Shown piece after piece: positions 15,363 through 21,214 of a stretch of 25,467 bases of DNA. The notes under the pieces are model-generated. The model was not told where the DNA came from. It was given only the letters and a program-made list of their open reading frames with translations, and did no database searches. How positions within the stretch are numbered: the stretch's first letter is position 1; every line of letters starts with the position of its first letter. A program made the position numbers and the translations under genes. The stretch comes from a virus: the IMG/VR virus record IMGVR_UViG_3300025308_000332, positions 1 through 25,467 of that record; one strand, given 5' to 3'.

Positions 15363-15974
15363 TTACTCCTTTGGAATAACTAAACTCAAATCGTAATCGG
15401 TAATCGGCACAGCAGCTTTATCGAAGTAATCTACCTCGGATACCTGCTGAATTTCCGCATAAAAATAAACATTAACAATGGCCTGTTCTTGCGACCTGCT
15501 ATTGACAACAACGCTCACATCTTGAACGCTGTCGGCTCCGCCCAAACCGCAAACAGCCCATAAATCCTTAAATCTGTTTGAAGACCTTAAAAGCGTTACG
15601 AATCTTGACAGCTTTGAAAATGCGTCCTTACCGACAATTTTTATTTGCCCTTTGATATACTGGACATCGCTTATTGTTTCGTCAAATCTTGCCGGTATTT
15701 CGGGTATAGCAGGGACAGCCGGTATTTCTGGTGTTTCCTCGGTCGCTGGTACTGCTGGCACTCCGGGGATTCCAGGCACAGCCGCAATTTCCTGATTAGT
15801 TATTTCAGGGTAAGCCTGTTGCTCGATGTCGAGCTTTCGCCAACTCGCATAAGCTCCTGTCGGCAATGCTCCGGGATTGCGTTCATTGATAACATTATCC
15901 GCCACAAACCCGGTTACACTGGCAATCGCTTTGCAAATCTCAATTTCAAGAGCATCTAATGTTGTCGCTGCCAT
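15363..15974 (-). CDS. Neck/tail-terminator-like protein with proline-rich insert
   Basis: The 203-residue protein lies between neck components and the sheath and resembles LIC_12616-type terminator proteins. Its N-terminal helix (LDALEIEICKAIASVTGF) is followed by a beta-rich core broken by an unusual insert, about residues 65-95. The insert consists of short Pro-x-x units such as VPGIPGVPAVPA and EIPAVPAIPEIPA. The remainder (IKIVGKDAFSKLSRFVTLLR and IVNVYFYAEIQQV) looks like normal neck protein. It probably caps the tail or joins it to the head. The start ATG has GGAG about 11 bases away, close to the preceding gene's stop. Confidence 0.68.
   Translation of the reverse strand: MAATTLDALEIEICKAIASVTGFVADNVINERNPGALPTGAYASWRKLDIEQQAYPEITNQEIAAVPGIPGVPAVPATEETPEIPAVPAIPEIPARFDETISDVQYIKGQIKIVGKDAFSKLSRFVTLLRSSNRFKDLWAVCGLGGADSVQDVSVVVNSRSQEQAIVNVYFYAEIQQVSEVDYFDKAAVPITDYDLSLVIPKE
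15690..15782 (-). repeat. Proline-rich triplet repeat coding segment
   Basis: About 31 codons encode repeated hydrophobic-Pro-Ala/Glu/Gly triplets (VPG, IPG, VPA, IPA, IPE), interrupted by TEETPE. Similar low-complexity stretches occur in phage tail proteins as flexible linkers. The DNA repeat is imperfect, so the stretch is selected or old rather than a recent slippage product. Confidence 0.7.
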
Positions 15975-15975
15975 A

Positions 15976-16362
15976 TTAGCTGTCGCTCCCGTGTTCTAAG
16001 TATCGGGTTGCAATGTAAGTATCAAAGCCAGCGTTGATGTTTTGAAAACCTTTTGCTATTACTTTGTACAAATAGCCCTCGTAAGTAATAAAAGACTGTT
16101 TGTTTTCGGTAGTTGTAATTTTCGGGTCTTGGAAATACAGCGTTTCCATTGTCTGAATCGCAAGTCCGCCGTCTGATACATCGCCGCCAGTTAAAATCTG
16201 AACTTTTTGTGGGTCTGCATTAAAAACATCAGCCATAATTGTCCTTGCTGTGCCTTTAACTGGAACCCAAAGACCATTACCTCTCGTTCCTGTTGTCTCA
16301 TAAACAGAAATTGGCTGACTGGCATTACTCACAACCTTGCTACAAAGTTTTAATGGTATCAT
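15976..16362 (-). CDS. Head-tail neck protein, small
   Basis: This 128-residue, beta-rich protein lies between two neck proteins with 4-base overlap at its start and a one-base gap at its end. It starts MIPLKLCSKVVSNASQ and has SFITYEGYLYKVIAKGFQ near 89-106, as in small adaptor or connector proteins with a central beta barrel. I cannot name the family from motif alone. Position indicates a head-completion or neck ring component. Confidence 0.6.
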   Translation of the reverse strand: MIPLKLCSKVVSNASQPISVYETTGTRGNGLWVPVKGTARTIMADVFNADPQKVQILTGGDVSDGGLAIQTMETLYFQDPKITTTENKQSFITYEGYLYKVIAKGFQNINAGFDTYIATRYLEHGSDS

Positions 16363-16841
16363 CTTGTTCTATCCCTGACAGCGAAAGTAACTGACTGTCT
16401 CAAATGGCCGGTGTCAATTAACGGGTGGCTCGAACCTTTTGCATCAATCGTTGACTGAGCATTGGGCGGCTCATAAGTATCTGTAATCTGCTCTTGAACC
16501 ATTCCCTTTGCAATCGAACCCCAGCGGCCAAACATTTCATTGGTCGTAATTTTGCCGTCCTTGCAGAGCTTAATATCCGCAGCGTTTTCGGTTTTAAACC
16601 AGTGCTGAATGTCTATTGACGCAAAATCCATAAACGGACGAGCCGGGATATTATGCGTGCCGTAATTGTTCCATATTGCAACTTCAAGAACCGATGCACC
16701 GCCAGAATAATACGGCGTACCTAAACTGCTATTTCCCGCGGGAAAACCAACAGCAACCTCTTTGCCTTTTAGGTCAACTAATTCTTTTTTCAAAGAGCTA
16801 AACCAGTTTCTGTTTTTTCTGGTTACTTTATTCACATTCAC
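16359..16841 (-). CDS. Neck protein resembling HK97 gp10
   Basis: The 160-residue protein has the HK97 gp10-type patterns EVAVGFPAG near 29-37 and SVLEVAIWNNYGTHNIPARP near 50-69, where NYGT-x-x-IPARPF is the family signature. It then has helices around IAKGMVQEQITDTY and a C-terminal segment LIDTGHLRQSVTFAV that matches the usual end. It begins at GTG 16841, which overlaps the previous stop as GTGA. The role is head-tail joining. Confidence 0.8.
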   Translation of the reverse strand: MNVNKVTRKNRNWFSSLKKELVDLKGKEVAVGFPAGNSSLGTPYYSGGASVLEVAIWNNYGTHNIPARPFMDFASIDIQHWFKTENAADIKLCKDGKITTNEMFGRWGSIAKGMVQEQITDTYEPPNAQSTIDAKGSSHPLIDTGHLRQSVTFAVRDRTR

Positions 16842-17242
16842 ACCAACATCGCCGGGCTTATTACCGTGTCCAGCAAGGACAGATATTCAAGCCCATAAAC
16901 CGTCCGGCTCAAATCAGCTTTCAAAGCATTACTACTGCCGACCAAAGCGGACGGCGTTAATGTTGCTGATACGCCATTAGTATTAGACGACTGCTGCGTA
17001 AGAACGCCTGGAGCGTCAACAGCATTCAATTTTGTGTCGGTAATCCTAAAACGAACTGCAAGACGATGTGCAACCAGTAAGCATAATGCCCGGTCTCTGA
17101 AATCGCCAAAAGCAGAATCGCTCATCAAGCTATTTTGGTAAGCAACTTCGGCGGCAACAATCGTCGCTGCGGTTTGTGAAGTCCCGCCGACTAAAGCAAA
17201 TTCAGGATACAAAGTCAAAAATGTTGTGCCTGTTACGGACAT
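16838..17242 (-). CDS. Head-tail adaptor, DUF4054-like
   Basis: The 134-residue protein shows the typical start TTFLTLYPEFALVG, in which the phrase F-x-x-x-YPEF marks DUF4054 adaptors. It is helical in the middle (DFRDRALCLLVAHRLAVRFR) and ends near YGLEYLSLLDTVISPAMLV. GGAG lies upstream of the ATG. It would attach to the portal and start the neck. Confidence 0.8.
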   Translation of the reverse strand: MSVTGTTFLTLYPEFALVGGTSQTAATIVAAEVAYQNSLMSDSAFGDFRDRALCLLVAHRLAVRFRITDTKLNAVDAPGVLTQQSSNTNGVSATLTPSALVGSSNALKADLSRTVYGLEYLSLLDTVISPAMLV

Positions 17243-17246
17243 TCAA

Positions 17247-17696
17247 TTACTCCGTCTTTGCCGGTTCGCCTGCTGGTATCTGTATTGTTTCAGGCTTGAA
17301 CGTTTTTACCGTTGCCGTTTTGTCGCCCTCTTTACCGGTAACATTTTCAGGCTTCAAGTTTTCCGGTGGCTCTGGCTTAGAAACGGTCTCGGACAATTCA
17401 AGGTCTTTCTTATTGTCAACGACAAGAAATTTCTTGTCGAGATAACCGGCGATAATCTTGCGTTTTGATAACTGTGCGAAAATTGTCTTGTCAACCGGAA
17501 TGCTACCGTTAGCCGGAACAGTGATTGAATTTGAATTAGGCACAATAATCAACTTGCTATTGCCTTTGAATATCACAATGTTGGACATCGTGGTATTTCG
17601 CAGCATCACTGCTCCGGGTACATTTGCAACCCCAGTAACCTTTATCGCCACGGACGTTTTTTTGTCAACTTTTTTTACTGCCTTTGCCTTTGCCAT
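17247..17696 (-). CDS. Lysine-rich virion-region protein of unknown function
   Basis: The protein is 149 residues from ATG 17696, chosen because AGGA and the leader AAGGACAGGAAAAATGGC lie before it; an upstream extension to 17738 is less likely. It has a Lys/Ala-rich N-terminus (MAKAKAVKKVDKK), a small beta domain (about 14-95, with IVIFKGNSKLIIVPNSN), and a Pro/Glu/Lys-rich tail (about 100-149). It lies between capsid and adaptor genes, where head decoration or small connector proteins occur. No family recognised. Confidence 0.6.
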   Translation of the reverse strand: MAKAKAVKKVDKKTSVAIKVTGVANVPGAVMLRNTTMSNIVIFKGNSKLIIVPNSNSITVPANGSIPVDKTIFAQLSKRKIIAGYLDKKFLVVDNKKDLELSETVSKPEPPENLKPENVTGKEGDKTATVKTFKPETIQIPAGEPAKTE

Positions 17697-17709
17697 TTTT
17701 CCTGTCCTT
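17692..17709 (-). repeat. Ribosome-site leader, copy 2 of an 18-base repeat
   Basis: Identical to the minus-strand leader at 13418-13435 (AAGGACAGGAAAAATGGC), covering the ribosome site and first codons of the lysine-rich protein gene. Confidence 0.55.
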
Positions 17710-17750
17710 AAAAAAAGTGTTTTTCTATTTTCTGCCAAAACGGTATTTGA

Positions 17751-18731
17751 TTAAATACCGTCAAAATACATCATTGAAGCAGGACGAGGCACAGCATAAG
17801 AGCCGTGTTTCATCTCTGCCGCGAACTCTGCACCAAGCAACATTGGAACAGACGGACACAAGGTGTAAGGCATTGGCATCGGCAGGCACTGATTTTCTTT
17901 GTCCTGCTCAAGGATAACCATTCTGTCTGTACCGTTTGCACCAGCTCCCTTGAGATACCGAACAGGCACAACTTTCAACTCTTTGCCTGTCATTGCACTA
18001 AAGCTGTTGTTGGTTTTCAGGTATGTCAACGCTGAAACCATCGTTGCACTTGCACCCAAAGCCATAAATGTATTGGCGAGCAAGAGGAACTGCGTTACAG
18101 GCAGGCAGACCATACCTGGCTTATGAACCGTAAGGGTTGCGTCAATGATATAACTGATACCAGCATTGACATCAGCAACCATCTGTGCTCCGGTCTTAGA
18201 AGCCCACTCTGTATCGCTGGCTTCATCCGCAGGGTCGTTACCTGCAACCGTGGCAACGTTCACGCCGGCATAACTCAAGAAGCCTCTGAATCCAACGGTC
18301 GTATCTCCGAAAAACGTTGTGGTCTCAATGAGGTTTTCGCAAGCCTTTTTCATCGCCTTGCCAAGCTGCGAAGCAATGTCAAGACGGAAGCCCATACTGT
18401 ACTGGCGGGCATCTTCATTCGTTACCTCGGCAGCAACAGCAGAAGCAGCGAGAGGAAACGTAATCATACCATTGGATACATTCACCTTTGGAACATTCTT
18501 TCCGCCCTTATTGCTCTGGAAACCAGCCGCTCCCTGATGGTCTGTCAGGAAGAAACCGAAATTCTGTGCACCGGGATTGATGTTTGTAATAATCTGGTCT
18601 TCTGCCAGTACGTTACGCCAGTCAAGTTCTGGATACCTGACTTCTAACAAAGCAGAATTTACTTCCGTTGTGATTTCAACGGCCAGATTTACCGCTGATA
18701 CTTGTGATTGACTTCCGTATGTTGGAGCCAT
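17751..18731 (-). CDS. Major capsid protein (DUF2184-like)
   Basis: The 326-residue protein is an HK97-fold capsid subunit of the DUF2184 type. Recognisable parts are the N-terminal arm (residues 1-50, EVRYPELDWRNVLAED), the QYSMGFRLDIASQLGKAM helix near 109-126 corresponding to the spine helix, a glycine-rich loop with DTTVGFRGFLSYAG near 143-156, and the C-terminal PSVPMLLGAEFAAEMKHGSY. It lies next to the cement and protease/scaffold genes. The ATG has AGGAG 8 bases upstream. There is no in-frame proteolytic leader obvious by eye. Confidence 0.88.
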   Translation of the reverse strand: MAPTYGSQSQVSAVNLAVEITTEVNSALLEVRYPELDWRNVLAEDQIITNINPGAQNFGFFLTDHQGAAGFQSNKGGKNVPKVNVSNGMITFPLAASAVAAEVTNEDARQYSMGFRLDIASQLGKAMKKACENLIETTTFFGDTTVGFRGFLSYAGVNVATVAGNDPADEASDTEWASKTGAQMVADVNAGISYIIDATLTVHKPGMVCLPVTQFLLLANTFMALGASATMVSALTYLKTNNSFSAMTGKELKVVPVRYLKGAGANGTDRMVILEQDKENQCLPMPMPYTLCPSVPMLLGAEFAAEMKHGSYAVPRPASMMYFDGI

Positions 18732-18779
18732 TGTCTATCTCCTAAAAAAGAGTGTTTTTATTTCGTTAGCCTTTATGGC

Positions 18780-19367
18780 TTATTGTTTAAACTCAACGAG
18801 AGCCATTCCGTTGACAACGTTGGATATAAACTTTCCGGTCGTCAATTTAACGGTGTCTATTTTCAATGTGCCGTCTGCACCGGACGTGATAACCTTGTTG
18901 CTGAAACTGCCGATGTCGAAGCCGTGAGCAGGCGTAACTTCGTCTTTGATAATCAAATAAACATCATCGTCAGCGGCGACATCACTGTAATTCGCCTTAA
19001 CCCACACTTTGAAGCCGCCACGATTCGGCTTTGCAACAGCGGCAATACGCTTTTGAGCGACATAGCCGTTACCGTTTGCATCACACTGGCCAACTGCCGT
19101 GCGAAGAACGATACCGCCGAAGTCAGCCTCAGCGAAAGCACTGCCCGGCAAAGCTGCCTGATAACCGTTCACGCCCTCGCGGACAGGCGAAGTTACCGGC
19201 GTAAGAACAACGCCGAGACCGAACTTTATGCCGTCTGTTTCCGAAACAGGCACATTCTCAACATTGCTCTGCGACAGCGGGCTTGCCAAGTCGCCAATTA
19301 GGGCTGTACCCATTTGATTTGGATAAGTACTCTGAACGCTTCCGAATTCTGTTCCTGTAAATGCCAT
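18780..19367 (-). CDS. Capsid cement/decoration protein (Gp24-like)
   Basis: The 195-residue protein lies just before the major capsid gene. It starts with GTEFGSVQSTYPNQMGTALIG and PLSQSNVENVPVSE, as in structural cement proteins that stabilise capsids, and contains a beta-rich core with GFKVWVKANYSDVAADDDVY. It ends with FISNVVNGMALVEFKQ. Start ATG 19367 with AAGGAG 9 bases upstream. Between it and the protease gene lies the first copy of a structured terminator-like RNA. Confidence 0.78.
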   Translation of the reverse strand: MAFTGTEFGSVQSTYPNQMGTALIGDLASPLSQSNVENVPVSETDGIKFGLGVVLTPVTSPVREGVNGYQAALPGSAFAEADFGGIVLRTAVGQCDANGNGYVAQKRIAAVAKPNRGGFKVWVKANYSDVAADDDVYLIIKDEVTPAHGFDIGSFSNKVITSGADGTLKIDTVKLTTGKFISNVVNGMALVEFKQ

Positions 19368-19386
19368 TTTTTGTTACTCCTTAAAT

Positions 19387-19447
19387 AAAAAAAGCCCCGC
19401 ACATTCTTGATTTTTCAAGAACATACGGGGCGATTGTCTCGTTGACC
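19387..19447 (-). ncRNA. Structured terminator-like element, copy 1
   Basis: On the minus strand the shared sequence GGTCAACGAGACAA is followed by TC, then a two-part hairpin and seven T. The outer stem pairs GCCCCG (19399-19394 strand side) with CGGGGC (19431-19426 side) and the inner stem pairs TTCTTGA with TCAAGAA, separated by an internal loop and closed by a four-base loop. The outer stem has 6 pairs, the inner 7. It lies between protease/scaffold and cement genes, 20 bases before the cement start. It could act as attenuator, terminator or processing site. Confidence 0.7.
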
Positions 19448-19482
19448 CATTACTTCATATTTAATTTTACTAAAGAACGATG

Positions 19483-20130
19483 CTACTTACTTGCCGGGGC
19501 TTCCTTGCGGCAGAATACCGGATGTTTTGCACCGGCGGCGTTTTCAACTTTTTGGCCGGCAATCGGCAACTGGTTTTCTGTTCTCTGCTGCGTGCCTGTG
19601 TTTTTTGTGGCAAAAGCAACCAGAGTTTTGAAAGTCGTCTTAATAACTTCATCGGACGCTTTCGACAAATCAACGCCTTTTGCGTTCATAACCTTAACGG
19701 TTAAAACTTTCATTCTGGCGTTCATTTTTCGGCCTGTGCTGTTTTTCACCTGCTCGTCAATATCTTTCTTTGTCGCATCACGGTCTTTTTCGGCAACCTC
19801 GGCATTGAGGACGGCTTCCTCGTCCTTTTTGTAGCCCTCTCTCTCGGCCAGTTCGTTATCCTGATGTTCGTCAGACGACAGCTTTGCAATCTGCTCGGTC
19901 AGCTTTGCAATCTCTGTGGTAAGAACCGCAATTTGAGCTTCAAGAGTTGTTTTTGTGTCCGTTGCTTCTGTGGTCTTTGCTGAGAGGTCTTTTTTCAGTA
20001 CGTCTGTTTCCTCGGCGTTCTGCGTCCTGATGTCATTCACCATTTTTTCGGCTTCCGTCCGGTCGGCTTCGGACGTGAAATTGTACGAAACTTCCTGACC
20101 TTTGGAATTTTTGATTTTCACAATAATCAT
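19483..20130 (-). CDS. Scaffolding protein from an internal start in the protease gene
   Basis: The second half of the protease gene can be translated alone from ATG 20130 (protease residue 190), giving 215 residues. The ATG has GGAG 8 bases upstream, a better ribosome site than that of the full-length gene. The encoded part is nearly all helical and coiled coil (residues about 20-110 in its own numbering, with EIAKLTEQIAKLSSDE), as expected for a capsid scaffold. Lambda C/Nu3 and similar genes have the same nested arrangement. A basic C-terminal end (VFCRKEAPASK) could bind capsid. Confidence 0.65.
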   Translation of the reverse strand: MIIVKIKNSKGQEVSYNFTSEADRTEAEKMVNDIRTQNAEETDVLKKDLSAKTTEATDTKTTLEAQIAVLTTEIAKLTEQIAKLSSDEHQDNELAEREGYKKDEEAVLNAEVAEKDRDATKKDIDEQVKNSTGRKMNARMKVLTVKVMNAKGVDLSKASDEVIKTTFKTLVAFATKNTGTQQRTENQLPIAGQKVENAAGAKHPVFCRKEAPASK

Positions 20131-20697
20131 TGTATTGTCTCCGTTATTGTTTTTATTATAAATTCTTACGTCATAACCACAACGCCCTTTGCCCTCTGGC
20201 AATAGCAAAACGTGGTTAAACGACAAATTCCGCTGGATAGCATCGTAAGGCTTGCCCTCAAATTCGCCCGCCGAAACTTCCATTGTCGAAACATAGCCCG
20301 CCGAAACTTCAACAAGGTCTTTATTTTTTATGGCCTCTATTGCTTCCGGGTCTGTGATAATAAAATCACATTCGACAAAGCCGTCTTTTACGTCAGGCGA
20401 ACCAGCAACATTGCCAACAGTCTCAGCGTCAACAACCTCTCGTTTGTCCGGGGTCTGCCATTCGTGAGCATTGCGAACAACTGGCTTGCCCTCTAATGAC
20501 TTTAACGCCTCTGCCGTGAACTCGTCTGCCGGGATATACTGCCTGATTTTATCTTTACCCGCAAATTGGTCTTTAACTTCGTCCGGCAGTTCATCAACAG
20601 AATAGTCGAAAACGCCTGCTTTTAACGGCTTAACGTGAATACGCAAAAAGCCGTCAGCGTCAATTTTCCAGTTTTTGATTTTGCAGATTACTTGCAT
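19483..20697 (-). CDS. Prohead protease with fused scaffold (DUF2213-like)
   Basis: The 404-residue product has an N-terminal protease domain (about 1-180) of the DUF2213 family. Key residues visible are H78 in VVRNAHEW, S132 in EVSAGYVS and H162 in FNHVLLLPEGKGRCG, a set like the herpesvirus-type Ser/His prohead proteases. Residues 190-404 form the scaffold, a long coiled coil with many Glu and Lys. It would direct capsid assembly and then digest the scaffold. The ribosome site before ATG 20697 is weak; the leader runs from a strong promoter through the second structured element. Confidence 0.8.
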   Translation of the reverse strand: MQVICKIKNWKIDADGFLRIHVKPLKAGVFDYSVDELPDEVKDQFAGKDKIRQYIPADEFTAEALKSLEGKPVVRNAHEWQTPDKREVVDAETVGNVAGSPDVKDGFVECDFIITDPEAIEAIKNKDLVEVSAGYVSTMEVSAGEFEGKPYDAIQRNLSFNHVLLLPEGKGRCGYDVRIYNKNNNGDNTMIIVKIKNSKGQEVSYNFTSEADRTEAEKMVNDIRTQNAEETDVLKKDLSAKTTEATDTKTTLEAQIAVLTTEIAKLTEQIAKLSSDEHQDNELAEREGYKKDEEAVLNAEVAEKDRDATKKDIDEQVKNSTGRKMNARMKVLTVKVMNAKGVDLSKASDEVIKTTFKTLVAFATKNTGTQQRTENQLPIAGQKVENAAGAKHPVFCRKEAPASK

Positions 20698-20712
20698 TTT
20701 CGCCCATAAACG

Positions 20713-20777
20713 AAAAAAGCCCTTACCACGCTCGGCTTGTTGGCCGAAAATGATAAGGGCGATTTGTCTCGTTGACC
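20713..20777 (-). ncRNA. Structured terminator-like element, copy 2
   Basis: On the minus strand GGTCAACGAGACAAATC precedes an outer stem GCCCTTA/TAAGGGC (20760-20754 with 20725-20719), an internal loop, an inner stem TCGGC/GCCGA (20747-20743 with 20736-20732) and six T. The upstream consensus is the same as in copy 1, but both stems differ in sequence and still pair, which supports a conserved structure. It lies between the promoter at 20839-20867 and the protease start at 20697, so it could regulate read-through into the head genes. Confidence 0.72.
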
Positions 20778-20814
20778 TTGTTTCGTTATTAAATTTTTAA
20801 GAGCTAATTTTTGC

Positions 20815-20827
20815 GGTCATATTGACC
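20815..20827. promoter_or_regulatory. Palindrome just downstream of the mid-operon promoter
   Basis: GGTCATATTGACC is a perfect inverted repeat (GGTCA, three bases, TGACC) starting a few bases after the likely +1 of the minus-strand promoter. It is well placed as an operator. No regulator gene for it is visible in the window. Confidence 0.45.
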
Positions 20828-20838
20828 TATATAGACAC

Positions 20839-20867
20839 ATTATAGCACAATCAATGTGAAAAATCAA
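20839..20867 (-). promoter_or_regulatory. Strong sigma-70-like promoter with extended -10
   Basis: On the minus strand TTGATT (20867-20862) and a perfect TATAAT (20844-20839) are 17 bases apart, and TG precedes the -10 by one base. The spacer holds the inverted repeat CACA-N5-TGTG (20846-20858). It would start a transcript near 20832 that enters the structured element and the protease/scaffold, cement and capsid genes. It is the best promoter I found in the window. Confidence 0.75.
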
Positions 20868-20886
20868 CACAATTTATATTTTATTA

Positions 20887-21051
20887 TTAAGTATTTGAAT
20901 TTTCAGAGTTTATCGACTCCAAGTATTCAATCTTAACATTCTTTGAAAACTTTGTCAGATTGAACTTCACCGAGCCGAACATATCGGGCAGAATGTCTTT
21001 TATTTGTTGTGCAATTTTCTGAATTTTTTGTCTCTGTTCGTAAGTGGTCAT
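20887..21051 (-). CDS. Tiny conserved-looking phage protein (54 residues)
   Basis: The ATG at 21051 overlaps the stop of the preceding tiny gene (ATGA), and a GGAG lies 8 bases upstream inside that gene. The 54-residue product starts MTTYEQRQKIQKIAQQIKD, then has DMFGSVKFNLTKFSKN and VKIEYLESINS, a helix followed by a small beta element. Short proteins with such G-S-V-K-F-N-L segments are frequent in phages next to head genes, but I can assign no function. The strong promoter begins just after its end. Confidence 0.55.
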   Translation of the reverse strand: MTTYEQRQKIQKIAQQIKDILPDMFGSVKFNLTKFSKNVKIEYLESINSENSNT

Positions 21052-21200
21052 TTTTTATGCTCCTGTTTTCTTTTTTCGTTCATTGCCCGCTGAATGGCAT
21101 AATAGTTTTCTCGATACCGATTTTCCATTTTTTGAACCTTGTCAAAAAACCTGTCGTCCTGCGGCTTCATTCCGGTATCTTCAATAATTTTCGTTGGCAT
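21048..21200 (-). CDS. Tiny charged protein (50 residues)
   Basis: This 50-residue, helical, highly charged protein (MPTKIIEDTGMKPQDDRFFD, ending KRKQEHKK) starts 15 bases after the minor head gene and overlaps the next tiny gene by 4 bases. The ribosome site is weak, so coupling is likely. No family recognised. It could be an RNA- or DNA-binding accessory given its basic end, but that is only composition. Confidence 0.5.
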   Translation of the reverse strand: MPTKIIEDTGMKPQDDRFFDKVQKMENRYRENYYAIQRAMNEKRKQEHKK

Positions 21201-21214
21201 CTACGCTGTCCGCT

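Noticed and set aside
18123-18647. Plus-strand frame of 174 codons inside the major capsid gene
   Set aside because: Opposite a well-supported capsid gene, without recognisable motif or ribosome site. Unlike the intein case, the sense frame is fully explained and the antisense product is not.
18732-18779. Terminator between cement and major capsid genes
   Set aside because: AGCC/GGCT gives only a 4-base stem and the A-run/T-run pairing around CACTC is weak; probably just an AT-rich ribosome-site leader.
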